Shown here in pieces: positions 25,774 through 40,110 of a stretch of DNA of 64,000 nt (positions within the stretch are counted from its first letter, which is position 1; every line of letters begins with the position of its first letter). Below the pieces are notes generated by a model that worked only from the letters and a program-made list of their open reading frames with translations, had not been told where the DNA came from and searched no databases. Both the position numbers and the translations under genes were made by a program. Source of the stretch: Batillaria attramentaria (taxonomy: Eukaryota; Mollusca; Gastropoda; Batillariidae); contig JACVVK020000091.1 of assembly GCA_018292915.2 (NCBI GenBank), positions 1,586,001-1,650,000 of the forward strand, written 5' to 3'.

Positions 25774-28700
25774 CAAAATCATCCGGCTAAACTTCATTCT
25801 AACCATTGTAAAACCATATCACAACATAGAATCTGCTGGATCGTCGGTCGCAGATATGATTAATGCTGAGTTAGCAGGAAGTATTCAGCGGATGCGTCCA
25901 TCTTTGGATCTCTCGCACATTCGATCTTTCTGTGTTCCGTACTAGTTTTACTTGAACACATCGAACGAAATGCACTGCGTAGCCTACGTACAGCAGTGAA
26001 AGCCAAACTAGATCTTTCGTTCGTCCTCCGGAACTTTGAGAGTACTTATGTTTTCCATAGGCCGAAAACACATGCGAAATATATGGGGGGAGACCACCTG
26101 TCAGTCGCTGACATCTTCGTTTTTGTTTATTTTGTTAAAATGTTTTACGGCGGCTAGTGTAGGGTTGGGTCAAACAAACAGACTTTTTACAAGCATGCGG
26201 ATTCTATACTAAATTTACGCCAGTCACACGTCGTGGATGCGGCGATTTTGGTTTTCACGTGTGATGCTATGTGTTATGTTTGGGAGAAAACATAATCTTG
26301 GCTCCAACTTCGATACCGATCTTGGCTCCAACTTCGATATCGTAGGCATACCTACCTCTATTTTTCAAGGGGAAAATCTACAGAAAGGTTTTCCCGTTCC
26401 TGGTGTTCGCTTCTGACAGCAATTCGGCGCTCCACACCATTGCACGCCCGAATTTTTGCGTGGTTTCTGGCTTTCTGCCATTACTGCGTAGATCTGCGCG
26501 ATGCGCGCTAATGCGCGCAGACAACTCTTACGTGTTGTCCCTCAAAGGGAGGTAAGTGAACTATCTTTATGTTTCCAAGATCTTTGCATTATGCTTCTGA
26601 GTGTGAGTCAGTGGCAAAAACGAAACCCACTGAAATTCCCGCTTTCCACATGTCAAGTTGTAGAGATCGCGAAAAGATACTGCATTTCGATGCAAAATAA
26701 TTTCTAGACCATCCCAGAACATGCTGGTGCAGTAACGTCAGTAGATTACGTCACCTTGGAAAGATATCGAACCTTCCAGTAAGTTGAGAAATGTTCTAGA
26801 TCTGACCTGTTCAGTACGTAAGCAGCCCTGCACAGCGTTCTGGGTTCTTCTTCTTTCATGAATTTGTTCTCCGTGCATATTCTGTTCATAAAGTATTGGA
26901 GTTGTATTCTGTTGTATCCCGTGTCTTCTCTGCGATTGCACGAAGATGGCGACATAGTAGAAGTAAAATACACCACGTCTCCAAACAGAGGAATTCGGAA
27001 AGTGGCGAGACACCCCCAAGAAAAAACAGCATCACGTCAATCAAACATGACGCACTTACTTTACGTCAGTGCGCGTGCGTCTCTTCTTCGGTGTTTGTTA
27101 GGCGTGTGGCTTGTAGAGGAAATGTGCTGTGAGTACAAATTTTCGGGTCAACTGACGATAACGGCTGCAGTGAATTTTTCTAATTTTTTTTGTATATTTT
27201 TTATGGCACTCCAGGCTCATTATCTATGTATAGTAGGAGCGATTTTGAGATCTAAAGTGTGTTCACCAGCACTTTCATCAGGTACGGCTTACACCAAAAG
27301 TATAAAAGCGACATCCTCCAAAATTCACTTAGTTGAGAGTCCGTATTCACGCTATCTATGTCCAAAAAATGGAGTGGTTTAGGTAAATATTACGCCTTTA
27401 AACGCCAGAAAGCCACTTTTTCTGAAAAGGGCGATAACTCGCAAATCATGTGTGCAATCATACCTGGATCGGGCCTTCTATTCAACAATCTTGATTCATT
27501 TAGAATCCCCAAATTTGAAGTCGATCGGTTCAGTATTTTCGGAGAAATAGGCATCTGAACTGGGTTCACATGCAATGTCAACTCAGGCTCGGTTTACATG
27601 AAAACTATAAGAGCGACCATTTTCTAGTAGTGACTCTGTTCAGAGACCGTATTCAAGCTATCTACTGCCAAAAAATTGAGTGATTTAAATAAATATTACG
27701 CCTGTACACGAAAGACAACCAACTTGTCTCAAAAGGGCGATAACTCCCAAATCACTTAAGCAGTCATCACACGCTTGAATCGTCTAATGTAACATTTTGA
27801 CATATTTGGATACCCCAAATTTGAAGCCATTCGGTTGAGTATTTTCGAAGAAACGGGCCCGGACACAATTCACACACACACACACGCACATCCACACAGA
27901 CGGCACTCACTGAGGAGGAGAAGTGCGTTCGGAACACCATACGCGTCAGCATCGATGACGCAAGTTTTCTTACGTCATTGTCAGAGTTACACTTGCAAAA
28001 TCGTCTCTGCGGGAGATCGGCAGTGACGTGCGTTTGTACCACAGATGCTTGCCTATGAACGTGGAAATTTTAGCCCGTCCTCTTATGTTGTTTCCATTAC
28101 TATGGAAACAACATAAAAAAGAACCTGTACCGATCGAGACTCTGTCTCATAAATGAAATAGAAGAGAACACAATCATATTCTCTAAACGCAGCTTCAGCA
28201 TCGCCTGCATGTTGTGCAATCTCTGGCCGCTCTGGGGAGAAAATGTCAAGTCACTGGACCTAAACATGAGGAGAACCGATCCCCCTGGGTCTTCCGATCA
28301 AAGCGTGGCACACACACGTGACCAGCTTCCTGGCAGCAGAGTGATCTGTTTGGTACGTAAGCGGAGAGAAGCTCTGACAGGTAGGGTGATGAACCAGAGA
28401 TAAGGCTTTGGCAACAAAATTAATGTCTCCTAATTCACGAATTTCTGAACAGAGTAATAATAGTATAAAGGCACTCACTCGTTTGACACTTGTCTGAGTG
28501 ACACGCATTTGTGTCTCATTCAGTAACAGTTTTCTCGATTCTTCCGTAAATCTGGATATTGTGGATGTTCTTTACGATAACTGATATTAAAGAATAAAGA
28601 CGTCCCCAGGAGAACGATTTTTATTGCACTTAGAAAAAGAAAGGTGTAAAAGAAACTCAATGCAGCGGTTTTCACAACTCAAACCCTCCTGGTTTCTTAA

Positions 28701-31700
28701 CCTGCGCCGAAGGTCGCCTAAGAACTTGCGCGTCGGGTGGTAGAATTCAAGAATTCTTTCATGAATGGCAGAAGCTCACATCGGATGAGGAAATTTTACA
28801 GGTTGTGAAAGGTGTCAAGCTAGAGTTTAATGCAGATGCAAAATTAACAGCGTGTAACACTAACCAGCCCCACCTGAATCGCGGAGAGCAAGGAATAATT
28901 CAGACAGAGATTGAAAAGTTAGAGAGAAAAGGAGTCATTTCAAAATGCGTTGATGAACCTAAGCAAGTTATCTCACCGGTTTTCACTAGGCCGAAAAAAG
29001 ATGGAACACATCGCATAATTTTGAACTTGAAAAAGTTAAATGAAGATATAGAATATTTGCACTTCAAAATGGACACATTGGTTTCGGCCTTGAGGCTCAT
29101 CACACCCCATTGTTCAATGGCTTCAATCGATTTGAAAGACGCCTACTACTCTGTGGCTATTGCTGAAGAGGACAAAAAGTTCTTGCGATTCAGGTGGAAA
29201 GGTCAACTCTGGCAATACAATGGAATGCCAAATGGGTTAGCTTTAGCCCCCCGCAAATTTACAAAGCTGCTCAAGCCTGTTTTCGCCAAGCTTAGAGAAG
29301 CGGGGCACATCTCAACTGCCTTTCTAGATGACAGCTTGCTGGTAGCGGAGTCTGAAGCAGAGTGCGTTCAGAGCATTGAAGCTACAGTGCATCTTCTGCA
29401 CACCCTCGGGTTCGTAATTCACCCAGAAAAGTCTGTATTGACTCCAACACACCGCATTCAGTACCTGGGAGTACTGATTGATTCTGACAGCATGTCGGTG
29501 ACGCTGACTGACGAGAGAAAAGTAGCGCTAGTCAATCTGGGGCGACAACTTCTCAAAGCCCATGAAATCAAAATCAGAGAGCTAGCAAAAATGATTTGTA
29601 AGATTGTCTCCAGCTTTCCTGGAGTCAAATTCGGGCCTTTGTACTATAGAAACCTGGAAGAATGCAAAAAGGTCGCGCTTAGAGAAGCTAAAGGGGAGTA
29701 TGACAAGTCCTGCATGCTTACACCCGAAGCGAAGGAAGAACTGTCCTGGTGGATTACAAATGTTCAGAACGCAAGTAACGATATTGTTACCCCTGACCCA
29801 GACATAACCGTAACTTCAGACGCAAGTACTATTGGTTGGGGCTGCTCGTGTGAAGGGGACAGTTCAGGGGGTCAGTGGCTCCCAGCGGAAAAACTTTTCC
29901 ACATAAACTATCTGGAACTGTTAGCCGCATTGATGGCACTAAAGTGTTTTGAAAGCAAACTCAAGAAGAAGCATGTCAGACTTTTGCTAGACAACTCCAC
30001 TGCAGTTGGATGCATTAACAACATGGGCACTAGCCACTCAGCTTCGTGCAATCAGCTGACCTTTGCACTCTGGGAATGGTGCCGCGAGCGCGACGTGTGG
30101 GTTAGCGCCTCACACATTCCAGGAAGGCTGAACACGGTGGCTGATGCTGAGTCTAGAAAGACTAACACAGACAGAGAGTGGAAGTTGAATAGCGCAATGC
30201 TACAGGCGGCCTTGAAGCAACTGGGGTTTTCCCCTTCGGTCGACCTGTTCGCCTCTCGCCTCAATGCACAGTGCGAGAGGTATGTCTCTTACAAGGCTGC
30301 CCCGTATGCATGGGCGGTAGATGCGTTTTCTCTGTCATGGTACAATACCAAATTCTACGCTTTTCCTCCTTTCAGCATCATCCTGCAAGTACTGCAGAAG
30401 GTACGGAGGGAGAAAGCAGAAGGGGTGCTGGTAGTCCCACACTGGCCGACGCAGGTGTGGTGGCCACTCTTTCTCAGGATGAGAGTGGGCAGTCCCGTTC
30501 CTCTACCTGCATCCTAGTCTCTCCTGTCCCTTCCAAGCAATCCAGGACAGTGCCACAGACTGCTCCCCAAACTGAGACTTCTGGTCTCCAGGACATCCGG
30601 GGCAAATACAGGGAAGAAGGATTCTCGGACGGCGCAACAAAGCTCCTAATGTCATCATGGAGAGACCCAACACAAAAGGCTTATAACACTTACATCAGCA
30701 AGTGGAAGTGCTTTGTTTGTAAACATAACATCACAAATCCGGACATAACTGATGTTGGTAACTTTTTAGCGGACTTATTTGAGAAAGGAGCTAGTTTCAG
30801 CGCTATTAATACAGCTAGAAGCGCATTATCGGCATATTTGCCTAGATTAGAGTCAGGTTCTGTTGGATCTCACCCAGACATTTGTCGTCTTATCAAAGGA
30901 GCGTTTGAGCAACGTCCTTCGCTGCCAAAGTACAATGAAACATGGGACCCAGACATAGTGCTTGAGTTGTTGGAATCATGGCCACAGACACTTTCTCTTT
31001 CTTTGAAGCAATTGACACTGAAGACTGTTATGTTGTTGTTTTTGGTCACGGGACAGCGTGGACAAGCTATTCACAGTTTAAAGATAGATGATATTGTGTT
31101 TTCCAAGAATAGGGAAAAATGTACCATCAGATACTCAAGCGTCCACAAAACTACAAAACCGGGACACCACACGGACCCAGCGATCCTTCATGTGTTCGAA
31201 AATGAAAAACTGTGCCCAGTTACTCATTTGCATAGATATGTTCAAGAGACAGCCGTTCATCGCAAATCTAACAAACAGTTATTCTTGTCTTTTTCAAAGC
31301 CCTATGGACCAGTATCTAGAAATACTATTTCTCGATGGGTGAAAGAGGTGCTTTCCCTGTCAGGAATAGACTCCAAATATGGGAGTCATTCCACAAGGGC
31401 AGCGGTTTGTAGTTCAGTGGTGAACAGTGTTAGTCTGGACACAATCATGAAGGCAGCTGGGTGGTCCGGGAAGAGCACATTCGAAAAGTTTTACAGGAAG
31501 AATGTGCACATTCAAAATTTTGGACAAGCTGTCCTGGAAAGATACTTGCATAAATCATGAAGTCGATGGAAATAGAATATTTCTGTTTGAACTGGTTCAT
31601 GTGAGACAGTCTGATGGAATAAAACTGAGCTGGAAACTTGAACTGGCAAGTTATGATACACATTGAGTTGCTTGTGTTGTGGCTCATAGTCACTAGATGC

Positions 31701-32806
31701 TCTAAAGTCTCACGTGACTCCTCGTGACTAAAATTAGACGAGGAATAATTATAAAATTAAACTAGGCTTACGATAGGAAGGTGATGTTTAATTTGGATTA
31801 TTTTGAGTCTAATGACAGGAATGAGGAGTTACGTGCCCTCCCTGTTCATTGGCTTAAAATGGCCAGTTGAATATCCCTCCCTATGTAGTGAGTCTAGTAA
31901 CTATTCGCCTCTCTAAAGACTGACTGACCTTGGGTTTGCGCGCCAATACTCACGTAACTCCTCATTCCTGTCATTAGACTCAAAATAATCCAAATTAAAC
32001 ATCACCTTCCTATCGTAAGCCTAGTTTAATTTTATAATTAATTGATATGACTTCAAAGAAGAATAAGTAAAGCCTCCCTGTTTCATCTTGGAGTCTTCAT
32101 GTAATGTGTGAAAAACCCCTACCCTCTCGTGCCTAGCGTCCCATTTTTGGGATGCACCTTATAGCCATGCTTACTTCAAAAAATCATGAAAATTTTCAAA
32201 ATCACTGTTTGATATGTTCATTTTGCATAAAATGCAATGTGTTTTAACTACTTTTACAACAAAAATAAAAATTCAGGCATTAACTGATGGAACTTAATGC
32301 TGGTCAAAGTCCTTGATCCGAAATATTCCATACGCATTGCTGAGTTCACTGGGTATTTCAGTGAGACAATTCACATCGCTGTAAAGGTAAATTCATCATC
32401 AGATACGTGCAGTTACTGTAGTAATTACGATTCTGACAAGAATAATGAATACTCTCAGAATTGCTTCAATATTACACACAAAGATTTTTTTTCTTCTTAC
32501 ACTAACTTATTTGAACCCTTCTGGTTAATCCTCGAATTGGTTGTTTGTCTTTTGATTCTGTTTATGTTCTTTGTTTTCTTGTCCAGTCCGCAGTTACACG
32601 AACAATATGTCTAATTTGAGATGCAGTGCACACTACCGTAGTCATACGTACCAACACAGAGTGAAGAATCGAAGTTCCCAACTGGCTTACACCCTGAAAC
32701 ATGTTGACGACAATAGTGGAGCGGGTATCACGTAAAGGGGAAAAAAAATAGAGAATAACAACCCACTCATGAACGTCCGTTTACAGTTTACAATGCTTGA
32801 ATAGGC

Positions 32807-32861
<55 letters not shown>

Positions 32862-33812
32862 ACACACGCCCCAAGCATGCATATTAAAACAGTCACCCTG
32901 ATGAAACGTTAAAGAGATACATATCAAATTTATATCTTGTGGTATCATCTAGCTCAACAACATCTGAATCATAAGTACGTCATTCAATAATTATTAGCAA
33001 TGGAACGGCGTGGCCATGACTTTCTGAGAGATGCAATTTTGTACACATGACAGGCAGTTGGGTAAATGTGATAGATTTGGCACTGCGGAAGGCTGTGCGT
33101 GAATCATATTGTGTAAATTTACCCCCCCCCCCCCCCCGCCGGAGCCATTTTAACAGGAGCGTGATTGTTTCAGTTGAGTTCCAAGGCAGATTCACAAATA
33201 TCACAGAAGAATGTCAAATGTTATTCTTTAGTAGGGACACAACAAGACTGTGCAAGCATCTGATTAAAAACTCTTCCAATCTTCCAAACAAGGAAAAGAA
33301 AATGAACAGAAAAGAATATCCACCAGCTGAAAGGAACAGAAACTGTCCCCTCACCCGACACATTGAGGTACACGTCGCCCCAGACGTAGCCATGTTTGTT
33401 GGTTGCGTTGCACTGGAGCACCATAAGGTCCTCCCTCGTCACATTGGAGAAGACAATGCGATCAGGACGAGAGCGGTTGAAGCGGTCGGCGGTGATCCTG
33501 CTGTCGGTGACATCTGACAACAACAACGATTATCATCATCACCATCATCATCATTATCGTCGTCGTCAAAAACAACATTTGATGACAACAGTAGTCATCA
33601 TCATCAGCATCATCATCGTCGTCGTCGTCGTCTTGTTCGTCATCATCATCCTTAGCAGCAGCAGCAGAAGCAGCGGCAGCATAATTGTAATGACAAAAAC
33701 AACGTTAATACTTTTTTTAAAAATAGATAATAGTGGCAATAAACCGATGCCTGCAGCTGATCACATTTTTGGTACAATTAGATTTTGAAAACTCAACAAC
33801 AACAACAACAGC

Positions 33813-33870
<58 letters not shown>

Positions 33871-33885
33871 ACCACCACCACCACC

Positions 33886-33920
<35 letters not shown>

Positions 33921-35236
33921 AAAACAGAAACAAACAAACAACAACAACAACGATAATAAAACACAAACAAACAAACAAACAAACAAAACGACGTTCCTTA
34001 TAACAACGCCAAGCTTACCATACAACGGTACTCCATTGACAAACCAGATATACTGAGGCTCAGGAACAGCGCTGGCCAGACAGTTGAACTCTGCAGTACC
34101 GCCCACTTCAATCTCAACATCCCGAGGCTCCTGTAGCCAGTACGGGGATGCTGTTATACAGACACACCGCTAATGTAAATGTTCAGCCCACCAAATTTGA
34201 AAAATAAATGCAATTCTAAATTCCGAAATTTAAATAGCTGAGCTGACTCTTTGCACCACGTGATTGTAATGTGTTTATGTCCAGTGTGAGAGAATGCGTG
34301 TGATTCACGTCAGCGTGCGTGTTGGGTTGAGTTTGCGGCGCTTTGAGCCGATTCATGAAACTGGGTAAAGCGCCTATACAATTATTATTATTATTATTAT
34401 TATTAATGTAAATGTTATCCAAACATGCAAGTTCGTCACCTGTTTGAAAATTTGTATTTTATTTCTCCTCTTTTTTTTGTTATTTTTTTTTTTGTTCGGA
34501 AATTTATTTGGATGCCAGTTCAAGGCTTAGCAGGGAGCTGGCTAAAGCGCACGGTTGCACGACTGCCAGTCTGCATGTTGCCTTACTCGGCTGCCTGCTG
34601 GCGGCAGCGGTTTTTTTCCGCACACGCAGCCTGCGGCGTTGCAAGGTTTGGGCAGTGATTGGTCAATTGGCTGTACGGGCTGCCTGTGGCTAGCTGGCTG
34701 CCAGGAAAAATAGAACGGCTTTCTATTGCACCGGGATATGCCAGCTGGCAGCCAGCGATTTTATTAGGGTTTCCCGCATTTCCAGCCCTGCAAGTGCCGA
34801 TCCTGGCAACGTGTAGCAGCGGCCCTAAGCCAAGCACTAGAAAGGTTGGTTTTTCAATGCTCTGGTCGTGAGTTTGAATCCCGACTGAGAGCAAATATTT
34901 GTGCTGGCCTTTTTTTTATTGGCCCGTCTTTGATATCACTCATAATTATGGTGTGGAAAGGGATTTCATACCCCCAAACACGCACGCCCCCTTAGGCTGT
35001 GCAATGACAGGCCTCGATCTTCGGTTTCTGGGTCGGCTGTAAATCAGTTGCCATAGACACTGACAGTGACAATGACAATGACAATAATCTTTAATTTTCA
35101 ACGGTAAAAGTTTTGACATAAATACTGTGTTTGAGCCGTTGCTAGACTACAAAAATATGAAGAAAAAAAAACCACTACAAGAATGCAAAGAGAAGAAGAA
35201 AATACGAAGGCTAATTACACATTACAAACCCAATGA

Positions 35237-35304
<68 letters not shown>

Positions 35305-35700
35305 CAGCATATAATACCGTTCACATGAGCAAACAACGTCATGTTAGGTGAGGCGTAGATGTCTAGGTAGGCCTAATCTTGGTCAAATAAATACATAGAG
35401 AGACTGCCCTAGAAGGTAGCGAACGAAGGAGCTGATTTAATGACAGAGGGAAGATTAAAACAGTAGCTTACATTCCACACGGACACTGATGACACGCCGA
35501 ACACGGGTCTGACTGTGGATGTTGGTGGCCCAGCATTCATAATCACCAGCATCTTCAAACTGAAGGTCCGCAATGGTCAGCTCCATGCCGAAGCTGGTGA
35601 TCGTGGCTCGGTCAGGCAAGGAATTCCCGTCTGCCCGCTCCCAGTGCACGTCAGGGGTTGGGCTGGCAGGTTAGAACAGTTAACGTATGAGAGCAACATT

Positions 35701-35757
<57 letters not shown>

Positions 35758-35786
35758 TGTGTGCGTGTGTGTGTATGTGTGTGTGT

Positions 35787-35823
<37 letters not shown>

Positions 35824-37190
35824 TGCGTGTTTGTGTGCCTGCATGCGTGTGTGCGTGCTCGCGTGCGTGTGTGCGCGCGTATGTGTGTGTGATTCATTAA
35901 TTTTGTTCTCTTTTCGTAAGTTCACTCAATCACAGTCAATACACTTTTCTTAATCTTCATGTCACCTTTATTAGCGTTGCTCTACATTTTGAGAACTTCT
36001 TAAGTCATGTGACCTGTTATCGTGACTTATCGTATACACTGTAATAAATATATTATCCACAAAAATTTCTTTCAACATCAAAAGGACAACAAGAGGGACA
36101 TTGGAGACAGTGTACTAGCAAAATAGGCGTTCTCCTAATAGTACATTTCCTGCGTTAGCACCTTCTTCACAGTACGGCCGACTTTATGAATGATCCACTC
36201 CTAGTGCCCAATTGAAAACAAAGTTTTACGAACTTTAAATGTCAGATCAAACAGATTAATTTAATCAGTGACACTAAAACAACGTTACACAATATCATAT
36301 TCATGCGTGTACCATGTTTGTTTTCAAAACTCACTTTCCAGAGAAGATGCATTTAATTCTAAAGTCAGACCCACGTAGACCAAAGTGATCCTCTGGTGAC
36401 GCCCACATGTACTCTGCAGGGCGAAACACTTCCGTGGCTGAAATCATAAAAGGTCACATTAGCAAAAATACTCATAGAAACGCTCAGCTGGTATAGTTCG
36501 CCCGTTAGGGGGGTGCAAATGTATACCAGTCATGCGCAGGAGGGGCAAATAAACTCCAGTCGTCCACTAACGGGGGCCACTTTATCCCCACATCGCGGGA
36601 GGGGGTGCAAATGTATTCCGGGGTCTGGCGAGGTGAAGTCACGTGGCCGTTCGTATGCGAAATATAGACGGAATTGACTGGTATACATGTGTACCCCCTA
36701 ACGGGCGAACTATACCAGCTGAGCCATGGTAATGCTTTGTCAGAAATGCAGCCTTATCAAAACAGTGGAACAGAAGAACAAATTTCCTGTGACATAATAT
36801 GTACTTTTCTTTTTAGCTTGCTGATTTGGATGAGTGAGCACTCCTATAAAGTTAATCCGAGCTGTGGATAATCAGACACGGGAACTGCTTTTGGGTAAAA
36901 AAAAAAAAAAAAAAACAACAACAAACAAAAATCCTCTGTAGTCAAGACGAGATATGTGTGTGTGGGGGGGAGGGGGGAGTGGGGGGGGGGGGGGGCTCGC
37001 TTCATTAAACAACAAAAGGGGTGGAGGCGGAAGTTGGGGGTAGGGTTGAGGTTGAAGGTTTCGATTTTTGCTGTTGTTGGGGGGTACATCGATAGAGGTT
37101 TGAGGGGGATTACATTCGCAATTTTCGTGCATACCGAGGATAAGAAACGGTTGCGTATGTGAGTAAAGCGCAAGTAGTTTCCACCTTTCG

Positions 37191-37247
<57 letters not shown>

Positions 37248-40048
37248 CGCCTCAAAGAAGGAAAAACAAAGACAAAAAGATAAACAACAACAACAACAAC
37301 AATAAAATACCCCCTCCACCCCCACCCCTTTCCTCCCCCCCCAAAAAAAAAGTCTAGGAAATCTCTATCTATTACTTACATCCTTGAGGTTCAATGAAAT
37401 ACCGTGGACCCTGTGTAGTTTTACGCCTGGTAGGATTCATTGCCGTGCAAGCGTAAGCCCTCCCATCCTGACGATCGGAAAACTCCACGTTTGTGATACG
37501 GAGATGATCTGAAGGAGGATGGAATAGGCAACAGTAAAGTAAGCTTATGTAAAAAGTAATCAAAATGTACACGCACAAAGAACTTACACCTACCATACTG
37601 ACCAGTCAGAATCGTGGCCACACAGAGAAATGTCTCACTTGTTTAGCGTTACGGACATAGCATTTGTGTCGCTGAGATAGACGACTTCTTTCTAGAGTAA
37701 ACCAAACCGTGTAATTATGCTCCTGCAAAAAAATAGATGTGCTAATAGTACGAGCCTGGCGCAGACATGTTTTAACAATATTAAGCAAGTGGTGTCTACA
37801 AAAGCTTAAAACAAAACCTACATTTGGTAAGTTTACAATGCTGAAAAACATTTTCTTGAACATTTGCAAAGAATGACCTCAAATGCCGTAATGGATTACC
37901 CTTTACCCAAAAACAGCTTAAGATCTGCACTTAAAGTAATCAAAATGTACACGCACAAAGAACTTACACCTACCATACTGACCAGTCAGAATCGTGGCCA
38001 CATAGAGATATGTCTCAGTTGTTTAGCGTTACGGACATAGCATTTGTGTCGCTGAGATAGACGACTTCTCTCTAGAGTAAATCAAACCGTGTAATTTAGT
38101 CCGGGTAACCCATGAGTGATCGGGGAAGTCACATCCTGGGTCAGGGATCCAAGCAAAGAAACTTTTTGGTGGCTACATTTTTTTCGTGGTGGCTATGGCA
38201 CAGGAAAACGTCAGGCTAATATAAGAAAACTGACAGCGTACCTAAGCTGTACGATGATGTTTACTAGCTGAACTTGATTGAAATATTCACGGCTTCAACC
38301 GGCCGTCTGCGGAAGTTAGAATGGGATCCCTTATAGCGCACAGCGAAAACTGAAGGGAATGAACTCATTGTTATTTCAGAGTTATCTTCCATGTTTTAAT
38401 TATCTCCCGTGTGCCCCCACACCAATCCGCGCGCACTTTCCTGCGACATTTTTCACGAAAGGATACTAACACGGATACTTCCTCAATCAGTCTCAATCCG
38501 CGTTGTGATTTCTTCGTCGTGGTTGAAGGTAAGCAGTGTGTTTGAGTGTACTGTATTTGTACGTCCATTTTCCCCCTTTATTTCAAAACAACATGATCTC
38601 TGTCAGTTTAGACAGAGATTGTCGTCTGTGTCCGACAAGGAAGCGTGTGAGCCGACAAGCAAAGTAACGTCGCGTCACTGATACCTTTGTCTTAGCAGCC
38701 GACTATTTTAGGACACTGACTAGAGTGGTTTTAGACCTTTATATGCTAGAACTGAAAAGCCTGCTTCAAGTTACAAAGAACGCCTTTACGGATACATGCC
38801 TGCAGTTACTACAGTTACATTGTACAGACCAGGCAGGAACCAGATCTATTATCTTGAAATGTTCGCACTCGATCACTCATACCAGTAACATACTGCTCCC
38901 GGATTGTACTTCACAATGTCGCTGGTGGCGTTTGTATAACTCAGAATTACTGCATATCTTGTCTATTGCTTCCTCAGCAACCGTGCAGAACACGTCAGCG
39001 ACTTTGGCAGGCAAGATTCAATTTTCTCAAAATATGACGTTAGCGAAATATTCAGTGGTTTACTGACCTGGGATATTCTGAATAGTTTCGCAAAGTCGAA
39101 GGAAGCGGTCTGGCTCCTCACATCAAACAGCAATATTTATCTGCTAGTGGATTTAAATTTCTATAAATGTTCGTGTGAAAATCTACTTTGGATTTTCGTA
39201 TCAACAAGATGGCGGCGCGATCATTACGTAATGGGGATAATCGTGGAATTTTGTTCAATATTCCGGGGAATGGTGCAGAAAGTGAAGATTAGAGTGTGGC
39301 AAGATTCGTAGATTTGGACGGCGGTTTTCCTGATTCCTTCGGGCATGTAGAAGAATTGGAAGAAAATTACTCTGATGATGGGAAGGAGGAGGTGATCAAT
39401 CTACACTAATCAGTCGAGTTCCGGTGGGTGTGGAAGATGTGTACTGTGAAGGGAGTCCAGGAAAGTTGGAGAGGGATGAGTAGAAGCAATACTGGGAGGC
39501 AACGGAGTAAAACTGGAGGGAGTGCTACATTAGATTCTAACTCTCACAGCAGTTTTAATAATCACATACACAGACACAGACACAGACAGTATCCATTCTA
39601 CGAAGGTGAGCATGGTCCTACTGTGTTTTCCCCCCTGCTGACTGTGACATGATAGACACTTGGGATATTCTTCCCTGGACTTTGTCATGTTATTGCAGAG
39701 CACTGAACAAACCAGTATGCTAGACAGATAGGTGTGCATTGGTGCAGCAGGAAGTGTGTGTGTGTGTGTGGGGGGGGGGGGGGGGAAAGCAGGGCACACT
39801 GTGCATTTTGCTGTGGCATTGGTCTGTACATAGGTATTGCAAGTATGATCTCAGGCAGTGTACAGATAGATCTCATGTCAGACTCACCAGCAGCTATTTC
39901 AGTAAGCCTGCAGTACAAGTCAGCTGTATACCAAACTGTTTTGTGTGTGTTTGAACAGTCTATATGTATCATGCAAGATCAGTACAAATGAGGACTGAAG
40001 AGAAACCATGCACACCATCACAATTTTTTTTTTTTTTTTTTTTACAGA

Positions 40049-40110
<62 letters not shown>

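Larger units (their letters stand above)
28680..32040 (+). mobile_element. DIRS-type (tyrosine-recombinase) retrotransposon, gag not seen
   Basis: Contains overlapping RT/RNase H and tyrosine-recombinase ORFs on the plus strand, followed by a perfect inverted repeat (31746-31835 and 31951-32040), the repeat-rich 3' organisation expected of DIRS elements. Such elements integrate with a tyrosine recombinase rather than a DDE integrase. The two ORFs are open and the inverted repeat is identical, so the copy looks young. The left boundary is uncertain. It sits in the 10-kb intron between Ig4 and GAIN exons, antisense to the gene. Confidence 0.85.

Noticed and set aside
28209..28403. Plus-strand frame upstream of the DIRS RT as gag
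   Set aside because: Too short and without any gag feature that I can recognise.
32297..32614. Plus-strand 105-codon frame with a hydrophobic end
   Set aside because: No homology pattern, no splice or promoter context, AT-rich composition; lies beside the DIRS element.
32650..32700. Candidate Ig5 exon on the minus strand
   Set aside because: AG and GT bounds exist, but the 14 or so codons show no Ig strand pattern.
39200..39410. piggyBac transposase N-terminus
   Set aside because: Only a vague acidic pattern interrupted by stops; no catalytic region follows.
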